Below are positions 1-11,891 of a stretch of 64,000 bases of DNA, piece by piece. How positions within the stretch are numbered: position 1 is the first letter of the stretch; each line of letters opens with the position of its first letter. The DNA comes from Hofstenia miamia (taxonomy: Eukaryota > Xenacoelomorpha > Acoela). The notes under the pieces are model-generated. The model worked only from the letters and a program-made list of their open reading frames with translations. It was not told the DNA's origin and did not search any database. Location of the stretch: the NCBI GenBank assembly GCA_004352715.1, contig SCFE01000025.1, forward strand, positions 718,215 through 782,214, in the 5' to 3' direction. The position numbers were made by a program, and so were the translations under genes.

Positions 1-57
1 NNNNNNNNNNNNNNNNNNNNNNNNNNNNNNNNNNNNNNNNNNNNNNNNNNNNNNNNN

Positions 58-88
<31 letters not shown>
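1..88. other. Assembly gap (1-57) and (TA)n microsatellite (58-88)
   Basis: Ns followed by about 15 TA units. Gaps at (TA)n tracts recur in this window. Confidence 0.95.
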
Positions 89-95
<7 letters not shown>

Positions 96-1375
96 CTGCC
101 CTGAGCAGGCAAAACCCAATATCTGAAAATTATTGAAACTGATTTTTTGTTAATTGATATCTGAGATTATGTCTTGTCTTATGTTCAGCCGATTTAGCTC
201 TGAAGTAACTCGAAATTGGCTTTTTTTAGAGTGAGCAAAACCCATTATCCATATTTCAGATATAAAATTTGTCAAGCGTTCTTGGCTATTTCCATTAACT
301 GCAAGCAATACAGATATAGGGTTTTGCATGCTCGGGACAATATATATGTCATTAAAATCAAAGATACTTTTTGGTTTATCTAGTCTATTGCCTTTACAAG
401 TACAACTCGTAGACTTAAATGACAACAAGACATATATTTTAAGCATAATAAATAAGAACTGCTGCAAGCAGACTTTGACAATTTTAAGTTATATTTTAGT
501 GCTATCCTAAAAGTTTATATTGAACGTAGAACACCTTCTAAAAACAAATGATCTTGTTCTGTATGATTTTTTTCAGACCAGCTTGGTCTATAGCTTTACT
601 CCATCTAACATTATAGCAGATATTGCAAACATACTCAAAATAAATAATAGATTCCAATGGAGGAATTGAATTCTGAGCAACTAGAGCCTTTTAAGTCTGT
701 TTGCTTCAGTAACTCTATCCAATGGTAACGCAAGCTTCTAGAATTACATGTAAGAAAATAAATTATCATTATTGATATACGGATACATTTTATCTGTATA
801 TTTATGTGTTTGGGAATTGATGCTGTAAGATTTATAATTTGTACCCGGTTGAGTTCAAATCTTGATTCAATTTGTACATCTTGATTGCAATATCAGAACA
901 TAGTTAGAAACTAGGAATTTTCATAGATTCCTGGCAAATTCTCTGGAATCTGGTAATTTTGAACAACAATCTTAAATTGAATACTTCAGCAACACTGTTG
1001 GAATCCTTATATGAATGTTTTTATCTGAAACTCAATTTGCTTAACGGTTTTTTAAGTTTTATCTCCTAGTCACTTTCGAACTATTAGGGTGAGGTCATGT
1101 TTCGATAACTACTCTTTAGATACCTTGAATATTCTTTTATAACCACATATTACATTTAACATAATAGAATTCTTACTTCTTTAGAATTTGATCGAAAAAA
1201 TGGTGTCTAAAATTGCATTAGGAGTTTCTTAAGATGTTATAGATTTGCTTATAGGTTACAAAATCGTATGTGCTATTACAGAGTCAATTTCGTTGTTTGA
1301 ATTAAATCAATTGTTTAAAATTGGGTACATTTATCACTCATCGTTACTCACAGAATCCATTTACCAGTTTCTATC
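89..1375. other. AT-rich non-coding stretch
   Basis: Apart from the GGGTTTTGC-motif repeats near its left end I see no gene, RNA or element here. Confidence 0.6.
99..336. repeat. Three copies of a GGGTTTTGC motif, two forward and one inverted
   Basis: CCCTGAGCAGGCAAAACCC-AATATCTG (99-125) is matched in inverted form at 311-336 (CAGATATAGGGTTTTGC-ATGCTCGGG), 22 or so of 27 positions. A third, shorter copy (GAGTGAGCAAAACCCA) lies at about 229-245. The minus-strand frame over the region (105 codons) is probably a by-product. It may be a small foldback element; unidentified. Confidence 0.4.
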
Positions 1376-1846
1376 ATGAAAATTATACCCACAGCAACTA
1401 AAACGCAGATATTGGACTATATAGCGGAAGGATTGTCCACAGGGGAAATTGCCCTGATATTCCTGTCAGTAAGCCATATGACGGTGGCGCGTTTGCGCAA
1501 GGAGCATTGCGCTGGGCTTCCGAGGCCAATATCAGGTCATCCTTCAAAATTAATTTCAATGACAAAAGAAAAATTATTCGAGATATATCGTTAGGAAGGC
1601 TCGACACGGCTGTCCAGGAGGCTCGCGAGTGACAGTTATGGACTGGCCAGCACAGTCCAATTTAAAACTTTGAAGCATCAATTGCAGCAATATCCGGAAC
1701 CTCCTCGGAGCATTGCTGAACTTTGGGAACGAGTGCAAGATGAATGGAACAAGATACCAGTCGAGACATGTCAAAATTTTATTGAGAGCATGCCAAAGCG
1801 AATAAACGCTACTTTGAAGGCCCATGGTGGTTATACTAAATACTAA
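1376..1846 (+). pseudogene. Tc1-like transposase, internally deleted (catalytic core missing)
   Basis: The N-terminal part is a Tc1-type paired helix-turn-helix: about 72 codons from ATG including GEIALIF and SHMTVARLRKE, then a GHPSKL linker, continued in a shifted frame by RDISLGRLDTAVQ. Almost directly after come the C-terminal hallmark VMDWPAQS and, in another frame, SIAELWERVQDEWNKIP and INATLKAHGGYTKY before TAA. The roughly 150 residues that would hold the first two catalytic acids are absent, and at least two frameshifts are present. Tc1 transposases are usually about 340 residues. I found no convincing terminal inverted repeats. Confidence 0.75.
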
Positions 1847-2658
1847 TATTTTGTTCTTTTATTTCTTTAATCCTGTGTTTCACAATAAACATTTTTGCTG
1901 TGGTGCTTTTTTTAAATAAAAGACACACACGAAATTTTAACAATAACAACTTTTAGAGAAAATGTTTTAAGGCACATATAAAAACCTGAAAATACAAATT
2001 TATGTACGCTCCACTGAGATATCATGTACTGCTTATATATCCACCAGAGAATGAATTCAAATGCAATAGCTATGTAAATTTAAAAGCAATTTTTCATATT
2101 TGTTTATTTTAATATTACAATTTCGTGAGGCATTGTATCTAATAAACTTAATGTGAACAGTTTTCCTAATTCGCATTTTACAAGCAACATTATTTATCGA
2201 ATGAATTCAGCTTATGTGAGAGTCTTCAAGCAAACCACTTATCTTGTTGTCTAAGAATGATAAAGTAACGTGCACCTCTGTCTGTGGGTGAGTGTGCTTA
2301 ATTTAACTTATCTATAATGTATGAAACTTTTGAGACAGCAAAAGTTTTGCTAATTCAGTTAAATGAAGCGGAAATGTTTCCAAAATTTTCAAACATTAAA
2401 TGTAGTTTTATCCGGACCGCTGAGAGAAGTAATTAGGCAAAGACATACATGTATGCTCAAACTATGGGACACTACCCACCTGAATCTACTATAGCAATCA
2501 TGACTGTTTTTACTTCTTCAAAATCAATCAACAATTTTTAGTACACACATACATATGTGACTTTAAGAATATAACTTAATGAAACGAAAAAATTATTACT
2601 TTAACAACAAAATAGAGGTGCTTTCCTAGATTTTCTTTGTAAAAAGTTCTGATGACTT
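1847..2658. other. AT-rich non-coding stretch before a gap
   Basis: An AATAAA and T-rich sequence follow the Tc1 remnant; otherwise nothing recognised. Confidence 0.6.
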
Positions 2659-3658
2659 NNNNNNNNNNNNNNNNNNNNNNNNNNNNNNNNNNNNNNNNNN
2701 NNNNNNNNNNNNNNNNNNNNNNNNNNNNNNNNNNNNNNNNNNNNNNNNNNNNNNNNNNNNNNNNNNNNNNNNNNNNNNNNNNNNNNNNNNNNNNNNNNNN
2801 NNNNNNNNNNNNNNNNNNNNNNNNNNNNNNNNNNNNNNNNNNNNNNNNNNNNNNNNNNNNNNNNNNNNNNNNNNNNNNNNNNNNNNNNNNNNNNNNNNNN
2901 NNNNNNNNNNNNNNNNNNNNNNNNNNNNNNNNNNNNNNNNNNNNNNNNNNNNNNNNNNNNNNNNNNNNNNNNNNNNNNNNNNNNNNNNNNNNNNNNNNNN
3001 NNNNNNNNNNNNNNNNNNNNNNNNNNNNNNNNNNNNNNNNNNNNNNNNNNNNNNNNNNNNNNNNNNNNNNNNNNNNNNNNNNNNNNNNNNNNNNNNNNNN
3101 NNNNNNNNNNNNNNNNNNNNNNNNNNNNNNNNNNNNNNNNNNNNNNNNNNNNNNNNNNNNNNNNNNNNNNNNNNNNNNNNNNNNNNNNNNNNNNNNNNNN
3201 NNNNNNNNNNNNNNNNNNNNNNNNNNNNNNNNNNNNNNNNNNNNNNNNNNNNNNNNNNNNNNNNNNNNNNNNNNNNNNNNNNNNNNNNNNNNNNNNNNNN
3301 NNNNNNNNNNNNNNNNNNNNNNNNNNNNNNNNNNNNNNNNNNNNNNNNNNNNNNNNNNNNNNNNNNNNNNNNNNNNNNNNNNNNNNNNNNNNNNNNNNNN
3401 NNNNNNNNNNNNNNNNNNNNNNNNNNNNNNNNNNNNNNNNNNNNNNNNNNNNNNNNNNNNNNNNNNNNNNNNNNNNNNNNNNNNNNNNNNNNNNNNNNNN
3501 NNNNNNNNNNNNNNNNNNNNNNNNNNNNNNNNNNNNNNNNNNNNNNNNNNNNNNNNNNNNNNNNNNNNNNNNNNNNNNNNNNNNNNNNNNNNNNNNNNNN
3601 NNNNNNNNNNNNNNNNNNNNNNNNNNNNNNNNNNNNNNNNNNNNNNNNNNNNNNNNNN
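2659..3658. other. Assembly gap of 1000 Ns
   Basis: Exactly 1000 Ns, likely a default size. The long open frames that appear to span it are not evidence of genes. Confidence 0.98.
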
Positions 3659-3734
3659 ACTTGGACTTTACACATTGTTATAAGCAAAATTGCTTTTAGA
3701 CTTGATCGCTTCCTAATGTAATTGGGCCAGAAAG

Positions 3735-3754
3735 TTGTTGTTGTTGTTGTTGTT
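3735..3754. repeat. (GTT)n microsatellite
   Basis: About six GTT repeats in otherwise unremarkable AT-rich sequence. Confidence 0.9.
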
Positions 3755-4084
3755 GGCCACCTTACAGGAAATATATAAATTTATATAAAGTTGAATTTTC
3801 GAGAAAATTAAAGCCAAAGTTGGCTAGTTGCAAATAAATGCATTCTATATATTGAATACTACTACCAAATACGTTTGTCCTTTTATTGCGGGAAACTTAA
3901 TTTATTTCTGGAAGAGATCCACAATAACAACTTTACGGCGATCTTAATTTAAACATATGTTTTCTACTTGACAAATAAGAAGAATTAGTAATAGTAGTAG
4001 TAAAACGTTTATTATTGGAGTAACTTACGAGTAAATTACAGTGAATTAACAAAATTAATCATATAGGGAAAGAACTGTTTCTTA

Positions 4085-6472
4085 GTTAATGAAAGTTTGT
4101 TCAGTCTTTCTCTGTACTTGCCACAATGCTCCAACTTCCGAGGTAAGAGATAATGAAGATGGTGAGAGTCTTTTTCGATCTTTTTGAACAGAGCAGGGCC
4201 AGTTTCAACCTCCTTTTAATGTAGACCATATTACTCCCACAACCAATAATTTGCTGCGCTCAGTTGATGAGAACTTGGATCATTCTTGAGCACTTTTTGA
4301 CATTCCTACAAATAAAGGAGCGCAGTAATCAAATATTGACAAGATACACGCACGGAATAAAGATTGAAGATAGCAGGCTTGCAAACGTTCTTGAGTCTAC
4401 GAAGGATTATGAGTCGAGATGAAGCTTTTCTGACAATGTTGTTGACGTGCTCACTCCAGTTAACTTTACTGTCAATTGTTACACCAAGAATTTTTACAGA
4501 ACTAGAAAGTGGAATATTATCTGGCAAAGTATAACTGGTAGTTACAAAGCTTCTTGAAAGAATCATTTGTTGAGATTTGAGGGTGTTAAGCATTAACCCG
4601 TTTACACGACATAACTCAGTTATACGTGCAGCATCAGTGCAGATAGCTTGAGATTTGTCTAAGTGAATGATTGAAGTTAAATCATCAGCAAACTTAATTA
4701 ATACTCCATGTAGATCATGCATGAAGAAGAACAGAAAAATCAGTGCTTTTAGAACCTCCATAGTAAACATGAAAAAAGCGATTGTCCAAATAATCAAAAA
4801 TCCATTCGACAATAGAAGACGGAAACTTGCAGCTGATAAGTTTGTTGGCAAGCGCATCATGAGGTACAGTATCAAATGCTTTGCTCATGTCAAATGCTTG
4901 AATAAGAACGTCATCACCTTTTTCAAGCAGTTTCACGATTGAGTCCAGTATTAATAAGATAGCAGTGTTAGTAGATTTCTCCTTTTGGTAAGCAAACTTT
5001 ACGAGCCAAGGTCTTATTGTTTTTAAAGCCATATACTCAAGAGTTTTCGCAGGAACAGAAAGTAGTGAGATAGGATGAAAGTTGTTGAGAGCAGGATTAG
5101 TGGTTTTGGGAATAGGGCAAACGCGGGCAGACTTAAAACAAACAGGAATTCTCTTCAATTCAAAAGTTGAGTTTATGATGTTACACATCGGTTCAGCTAA
5201 AATATGAGCAGCTTCTTTGTAAAGTTTGTTGGGAATGCCATCAGGACCAATACCTTGAGGTTTGATAGAACTCAAGTAATAAAAAACATCAATAGGTTCA
5301 CATAAAACAAACTCGTCTTTAGGAAGGCCATCTAATGACACATTCAGGTGCTTCTTTGCCTTCATAACTCCTTGGAATTTAAAACCAAGCTCATTCAGTC
5401 CAGAGGCTGCATTTTCAAAACGCAATAACATGCTTGATAAAGGGGACTTTCTGCAGCCACTTGTTAATGCTTTAAATAAAGTCCAAACTTCAGAACAATT
5501 CTTAGCATTGAGAACAGATTTTTGCTTTGCACATGTGATTGCTTCACTGAGTTTTAAGGAATAGTGTTTATAAGCTGAATTATTTCGAATGAAAGCTAAA
5601 TCACGTTTGCTTTCAATGTCAAGAACTTGTTTGGTTATCCACGGGGGGTCGTTGTCACGAACAAGAACTTCTTTGGCTGGCAGGTCTGTTAAGGCATCGT
5701 GAAGAAGATTTAAAAACTTGTTAGACTTAATTTCTATGTAAAAAACCGAATGAAACCCGGTTACTTCTAATTTGTTAAGAAAACTAGCAATGAAAGAACG
5801 ATGTAAATCGTAATTTGTTTGGATGTTTGGGTTTCAACTGGCGTAAGAGGTGTCACTGTGCATGTAAAGTGATCTGATTTTCCGATAGGAGGGCCAATGT
5901 GACATTTGTTGTACAAGGGAGCAATTTCACTGGGCCACAAAATTACATCAATATTCGAATGCAAGGTTGTCTTATCATGAACAAGATTAGTAAGATTCAG
6001 AGCAGTTGAGAGATTGTCAATATTGGATGCGATGAAAGAGCTGTTTAAGTCGCCGCAGATAAAAACATAGTATTCGGGTTGTGTCACTATAAGATCATCA
6101 ACAAGGCACACAATATCATGGCGAATTCGATTGTTGACAGCTATTGAAAGAGCAGGTGGGATGTACAGAGCAATAAGAAAAGTTTTTCTGTTTTTAACCT
6201 CTAAAACTACACATCATCAGATAACTTGTTGGCAAAAGGGTGTGTGAAAGTATCACCAATTGAATGATGAGTCCAAACAATAACCCCACCTCCAACTCTA
6301 TCTTCTCTGTCACATCTGATAGGATCGCAGTAGTTTGGCAGACTGTAATAAATAGACGAATCATCAGCTGATAACCAAGATTCTGTTAAAATTAAAACTT
6401 CTGGTTGTTTAGTAGTAGCAATAAGCCGGACTTCGTCAGACTTATTTCTGATTGATCGGATATTAGATAAGA
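4085..6472 (-). pseudogene. LINE ORF2: endonuclease + reverse transcriptase (CR1-like)
   Basis: The endonuclease part begins NIRSIRNKSDEV, has LTESWLS, the GDLN motif, IDVILWPS and GKSDHF, matching apurinic endonuclease landmarks. The RT part has IKPQGIGPDGIPNKL, ARVCPIPK, DMSKAFDTVPHD and the catalytic FADDLT, then ILGVTIDSKVNW. The conserved GxPQG segment that should lie between DMSKAFD and FADD is missing: the frame jumps from STDFS straight to FMHDLHGVLIKFADD. Further frameshifts occur in the endonuclease and after the palm, where the C-terminal part continues in other frames. An intact product would be a replication enzyme copying LINE RNA at a nicked target; this copy cannot encode one. 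Confidence 0.85.
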
Positions 6473-6514
6473 GTATTGATACAGGTAACGGATGTCCAAC
6501 ATCTAGTCAAACAT

Positions 6515-7331
6515 CAATCCTTTTGCCATCCACAAAGAGTTCCAGGTTCCTTATCTTGATCTTTTTTCGAGGTATGCCAGATTGGATTAGTAGATACCCC
6601 AGATTGGATTAGTGGATACCTTTTCTCTAGAACCAGTTTTTAACCGCCCGATTCAAAAATACTTTTTGGTTATAACTTTGCAACTTATATGCTTTGGATA
6701 GAATAGACTTTACTGCCCATGGACTTTTGAATTTTACCATAAGAGGTCGCGGACGAGATCTACTGGCATCATCAGTCTTGCTTTTCCTAGCTCCAGTTCT
6801 AAAAACGTCTTCAATTTCATGTTTTTCACCAAGAAAATTCAAAATATTGTTGATCTCAACACATTCATTTTCAGTGAAATGGCCATCACTTTCAGGCAAG
6901 TTCGTAATTCTAATTGTTCGTTGGACATGGTCTTTTGTTGAGTCAGTATGACTGACAGAGCTGCCAGGTGCCTGATCAGCGCTAGTGCAGTTTTCAATCA
7001 AATTTTTCACTGCTGATAGTTCTGATTTAATAGAATCAAGGATTGGAACGTTCTCACCCTTTTGAATAAGGAACTTGACGTCGTTGGTGCACCCACTACA
7101 AGCCCAGAAGCAACCGCTGATTGAGCCCATGAGATTGTAGACTTCTACAGGAACATCTGTGCATGCTCAGTAAATCCAGTTACGGCATCTGTCACATTCC
7201 AGAGCATCACAATCTTCCTGAACGGATTGATTGCAACAACCGCAAAGAATGACATCTCCAAGAGGCTTGTTTTCACCCTTCTTCTTTCCTCTCGCTGAGT
7301 TAATCCGGCTTCTCGAGCTGTTTGTACTCAT
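6515..7331 (-). pseudogene. LINE ORF1 with PHD-type zinc finger and RNA-binding-like domain
   Basis: From ATG (MSTNSSRSR) a basic head leads into a Cys-rich finger: CGCC, then CDRC and later CSGC, spaced as in PHD fingers of CR1/L2 ORF1 proteins. One TGA interrupts the finger (after NWIY) without changing frame. The second half (TIRITNLPES to VKFKSPWAVKSIL) fits the RRM-like domain of LINE ORF1p. The reading frame fails near NRAVKNWF. A 22-bp tandem duplication just beyond shifts the frame again ahead of the C-terminal stretch KIKIRNLELFVDG. Confidence 0.7.
6577..6620. repeat. 22-bp tandem duplication within LINE ORF1
   Basis: Two adjacent 22-base copies (CCAGATTGGATTAGT..GATACC) differ at a single base. 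Twenty-two is not a multiple of three, so the duplication shifts the ORF1 frame. Deleting one copy rejoins LIQSG to IPRKKIKIRN, a continuous C-terminal segment. Confidence 0.9.
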
Positions 7332-7428
7332 GTCTATCTGTTCTTTTACGCGGAAATACGTGCCGCGTATAATTGAAGACCTAATAAACTGTATAATAAG
7401 CAGGCAAATATACATATACATACATATA

Positions 7429-7768
7429 CAGTCTAACCTCTTCATAGTTAACTTCAAAGGACCGAACAAATAAAGTAACTATGGGGAGGTGTTTACCATA
7501 GAGAGATTGCAATAGAATTAGAGTATGCCAACATCAGGTATGTTGGGGGGGTGGCGATAGAAGCATAAAAACATTCATAAATAACAATTACGTGTATCTA
7601 TATAGAGGTCCTAAAATATATTTTGGTAGTGCAAAAAATCGATTGATACTGGTTTGCTTTGGCTCAGTTTTTTAAAACATTAAATTTAGAGAGGTAAATT
7701 GTTTCACGGGAGTAATAAATCAACTTTACTGTAGAGAAAAATTAACTATAGAGAGGTTGTTTTTACTG
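7429..7768. mobile_element. pogo/Tigger-like MITE
   Basis: The left end reads CAGT..AACCTCTTCATAGTTAA and the right end, reverse-complemented, CAGT..CAACCTCTCTATAGTTAA. These match the terminal repeats of pogo/Tigger elements, as does the GGACCGAACAA stretch just inside. Subterminal CTATGG/CCATAGAGAG motifs repeat the same theme. About 340 bp with no coding capacity. The left flank is TA but the right flank is AT, so the target duplication is not clean. Confidence 0.6.
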
Positions 7769-8567
7769 ATTCTGAATATGATTTTAAGGGGTCGTTTAAT
7801 GGATTCAAATGAATATAAAAACATTTTGTTTTGGAAGTACCTAGCATTAGCAGAATGCATTTTTCATCAAACTCGTCTATTCATTTTGAGTTATTACCAA
7901 GTGGAATCCGGGTCAACCTGACTCTCTGTTCGAGGTTCGAGTGATTTTTAGACTGGTCGAATTTTGGGTCATTTATAATTGTTGGAATGAAAAAACACCA
8001 AAAGATTTAAGAAACAATTTGAATAGCCAATTATTCGCAATTTTAAAATTCTTAAGCATTTTAAATATCTCTTTATATTTTTATTGATTTCGTATTGTTT
8101 TTATTGATGCTTTTATGCTAAAACATTTTGACGTACTATTCTAGAATAGGGTCTAGTGACGGCTTTTCATTTGGCGAGTGTGATCGCGTCGAGTCTAATT
8201 TCATTGCCAGATGGGTCGGACAGGAGGTCATTGTTAGACAACCCGGTTTGATGACTTGTCAAAAAGGTAATGTCCACTCTAGTTAGTACAGTATTTCTTG
8301 GACAATAAGGTCCGGCTATAGGGTGCACTAAGCAAAAAAGTCATAGATTAGACTTTATTCAAATCATTAGTAAGAGCTGCCAAAACCACACAAAAGTACA
8401 TTCATTTTTTCAAAATTTTTTCCATCAAATTCCTCGACTTCTTTGTAGAAATTTAACAGTTCCGCGACAACAGAATCAAGCAATATTGATATATGAGGGT
8501 AATTGAATTATAAGATGCATTAGCTACATATTTTTTGTAAATATAAGGACTTTATGTATTATTTATA

Positions 8568-8569
<2 letters not shown>
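7769..8569. other. Non-coding stretch
   Basis: Somewhat GC-richer at about 8140-8330, without a recognisable gene or element. Confidence 0.5.

Positions 8570-8605
<36 letters not shown>
8570..8605. repeat. (GA)n microsatellite
   Basis: An uninterrupted run of GA dinucleotides just beyond the 3' end of the LINE RT fragment. It may have arisen from the 3' tail region of that element. Confidence 0.95.
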
Positions 8606-8607
<2 letters not shown>

Positions 8608-8715
8608 ATTTCACCTTAATTGCAACCAAAAGATTGAAAAATATAAGGTAATAACTATAAACTACCATTTACAAACATATATTTATATATATGTCTATAT
8701 ATGTTTATATATCTA

Positions 8716-9900
8716 TCATTTCCCATATGTAACCAAATTCAGTGCTGCTATTTGACTATAGACAAAACTTTTCTCCATTCTGGAAGTTCGATGAGGGAAG
8801 GAGTAATCACGAATGTTACGTAAATTATAATCTAAATTCCGTATGTTTGGCACAAAATGACTCAGTGGGTGATTTTCTTTGTTTTGGATTTTTTGCCAAA
8901 GTTTAGTACAGCATGAATTTCGTCGATCACTTAGAGATTGACACTTGCTGATAAGACATGCTGCTTCATATTTAAAATTTGGAAAAATTATCCNNNNNNN
9001 NNNNNNNNNNNNNNNNNNNNNNNNNNNNNNNNNNNNNNNNNNNNNNNNNNNNNNNNNNNNNNNNNNNNNNNNNNNNNNNNNNNNNNNNNNNNNNNNNNNN
9101 NNNNNNNNNNNNNNNNNNNNNNNNNNNNNNNNNNNNNNNNNNNNNNNNNNNNNNNNNNNNNNNNNNNNNNNNNNNNNNNNNNNNNNNNNNNNNNNNNNNN
9201 NNNNNNNNNNNNNNNNNNNNNNNNNNNNNNNNNNNNNNNNNNNNNNNNNNNNNNNNNNNNNNNNNNNNNNNNNNNNNNNNNNNNNNNNNNNNNNNNNNNN
9301 NNNNNNNNNNNNNNNNNNNNNNNNNNNNNNNNNNNNGCTTTTTTAACCATGTGCATAATATTTTCTTCCCATGTGAGATTGTCTTGAACTACTAATCCAA
9401 GGAGTTTAGCTGATTGAACTCGCTGAATACTATCATCTGTTATTTGAACTTCAGATGGCAAGTTAAAGTTATGCAAGGGACAAATAGTAATTTCTTTTGA
9501 TTTTATTAAATTAAGTTGCATAAGCGATTTGCTGGCCCAATTTTTCACTTTTTGAACTAAACATTCAGATTCTGAAGGACTATCACGCGAGCAAACTTCC
9601 CAGATTGTTATATCGTCCACATATTTGACTCTATTAGGCCAAAAACTCATTAAAGAGTTAACAAAAAGTATAAAAAGCCAAGGTCCAAGTTTGGTTCCTT
9701 GAGGTACTCCTGCATACAACGAATTCCACAATGAAAGTGTTCCGCAAGGTAAACGAACTCTTTGTTGACGACCAGATAAAAAGCTTATGATCCAGTTGCA
9801 TGTGTAGTTGCTAACGTTAATTTCTCTCAGTTTGTTAATTAATATTGGATGACTAACTAAATCAAAAGCCTTTCTGAAGTCAATTAAAAATAATGCGAAA
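8716..9900 (-). pseudogene. CR1-like LINE reverse transcriptase fragment, interrupted by an assembly gap
   Basis: On the minus strand the frame runs from ALFLIDFRKAFDLVSHPIL through SFLSGRQQRVRLP, GVPQGTKLGPWLF and the catalytic YVDD to KLLGLVVQDNLTWEEN. It then meets a 343-N gap and continues after it as FPNFKYEAACLISKCQSLSD, QNKENHPLSHFVPN and RTSRMEKSFVYSQIAALN to a TGA. This last part is the typical LINE ORF2 tail and has no stop codons. The visible frame is undamaged on both sides. The element is truncated at its 5' end inside RT, just before the DFRKAF motif. It differs from the neighbouring LINE (YVDD against FADD). Confidence 0.85.
8994..9336. other. Assembly gap (343 Ns) inside a LINE fragment
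   Basis: LINE RT coding sequence is visible on both sides. The missing part of RT between the two flanks would need roughly 180-200 bases in related elements, so the gap size may be an overestimate. Confidence 0.95.
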
Positions 9901-11837
9901 TATAAGGTACATGTATTTTAAAACGTTTGAATTTTCGAATTTCTATTAACTTGCCTTTCTCCATATACCCGATATTGAAGGCTTGCTGGCCTGCTTACCG
10001 AAATTAAACTTTAATGTCCGGTTTTCACTATTAATAAATCTTTAAACAATAGTTTTACATGGAAATTACTCTAATTAGTTAATGAAATGCAGGTACAGAT
10101 TTAGAGGGGGCATAGGAGGTACGTGCTAATTCCCTACTGGGATGTTATAGATTGCTAAGGATATTTGGCCTGGATTTATCATAGTGCATATCCTGGGTAG
10201 TGAAGTGCCCCTGCGTAGTATGGCTCCTAGAGCCGTTCGTGAAAGAATAAGTTTATATCAAGGTTAATCTTTGAAAAATTGACCAATCTCTACCGATCTA
10301 TTTTTAGGTTACAAACCAAATTTATAATCTCATTTTTATTAAGTTTAAGGAAACCCTATTTAAAAAATAGCTATTAACAACAAATGTACTCAAACTATAT
10401 TAATATATATTATACATCAAAAAAACTTTTCACCATCATTTTTAAATTAACTCATTAATATAGTGCTGATATAGGTCATTTTTTAATATTTTAAAACATT
10501 ACAGTATCGTATGATAAATGCATTACCCAATTTTTGTAATATTAAATTTTTCATTTTATATCTTTTAAATGCTCAGTGATCGCAGATTGTGTTTTGACTG
10601 CAAACCATTTCAATTGTTTCCTGAATACAACATAAAAAGTTATGAGGCTAGTTCCTGAGATAAGAGAAATAATTGGAGATTAGTAATGCTAATTATTAAA
10701 AGTTACAAAATGATAAATTATTTTACAAGTATTTTGTAATACTTTTATATACATTTAAATAGACAATGGAACCTATAATACAATAATATCACTGATTCCT
10801 TAAGGAAATTTCTAATATTTAGGTTGCCTTGACTTTAACCCTATAAAGCTGAAATGATCTAAAAAAACAGTCTTTTTGCCAATGAATATCCAGAGATAAC
10901 TAAATAATAATATTTAGTTGTCTTTTGGAATGTCATATATTTAATCCCAATTTCAGAGAAAAGCAAATATTAAATTAAAGATTATCTTTGACGGGACTCA
11001 ACACTATCCACATTCAAATTTTCAACAGCTACCTCAACCTGGACACCAATAATATTAATAATGATGAATCAGCCCATGGGGTCGGATCTGCTCACTTTCA
11101 GTACTAAATTAAGTATGGTAGGAAAATAGTAGATTAATAGAGTAAAATTTGTGTAAACACAACATGCGTACTACTATGCTCCTACAGAAATTTAATGGTG
11201 TTAAGCCGAATGAAACCAATCTTCTGATAAATTAACAAACCATCTACTGGATTTTTATCACTGTTCTCAGACTCAAGCGTATGCTATCCAGGAATTATTT
11301 GGTTATTTCAAATGGTGTCACCCTGATGTCATTACTATCGTTACTTTCTGCTTGAAGGCCTTAATAGAATTTAATTAAAAAAGCAATTAATAATTCAAAT
11401 AGTTCATTTAATATATTCAAATTTTATTCTTTTTAGTTTGTTTGATGATATTTTGGCTACATTAAATTTGCGAAAATTGAGCCAGCCGAAAGTAATTGGG
11501 TACTGTAATTAAAAAATATCTACATTAATAATAATCGATCAGAATTAGCCATTTAAATTTTAAGACAAGAAGAACTTATTGCAGATTACCAGAAAACTAT
11601 TTTTGAAAATGAACTCAGAATTGATGAGGGAGGAAAGACAATATTATATAATGTGTAAAAGTTTCTTTCCAAAGCTCAAAATATTAAATTTCAATTTCCT
11701 TGTTTATAAGTTATTAAAATCTTACACGTTTTCTGAAGTAGCAAATAAAACTATTTGCTCTATTCTTTGTCTACAAAGCAAATCTCTCTATATTAAAGAT
11801 GGATGTGTAAATATTATGTATATATATAATATGTATA
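9901..11837. other. Non-coding stretch with one GC-richer patch
   Basis: At about 10089-10245 words such as GGCATAGGAGGTACGTGC and CTACTGGGATG recall, loosely, the reverse complement of about 35220-35285. A shared short repeat is possible. The rest is AT-rich with nothing recognised. Confidence 0.4.
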
Positions 11838-11848
11838 TATATACATAA

Positions 11849-11881
<33 letters not shown>
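11838..11881. repeat. (TA)n microsatellite
   Basis: TA repeat directly left of the CACAACA foldback region, preceded by interrupted ATATAT sequence from about 11815. Confidence 0.9.
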
Positions 11882-11883
<2 letters not shown>

Positions 11884-11891
11884 TGGCTTAC

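Larger units (their letters stand above)
3986..7331 (-). mobile_element. CR1-like non-LTR retrotransposon (LINE), nearly full length, broken
   Basis: Read on the minus strand this is an ORF1 with a PHD-type zinc finger followed by an ORF2 with apurinic-type endonuclease and reverse transcriptase, the layout of CR1/L2-clade LINEs. The 3' end sits at a short TACTAC-like tail (around 3986-4001). It is dead: stops and frameshifts lie in both ORFs and the RT fingers/palm junction has a deletion. The 5' end is placed at the ORF1 ATG; any 5' UTR is not delimited, and a pogo-like MITE lies about 100 bases further out. Confidence 0.85.

Noticed and set aside
150-467. 105-codon minus-strand frame near the left edge
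   Set aside because: Overlaps a foldback repeat; its repeated (I/L)(M/L)GFA(H/C)S words come from the DNA motif copies. No domain seen.
2626-3687. Long open frames on both strands across 2.6-3.7 kb
   Set aside because: They consist almost entirely of Ns in the 1000-base gap.
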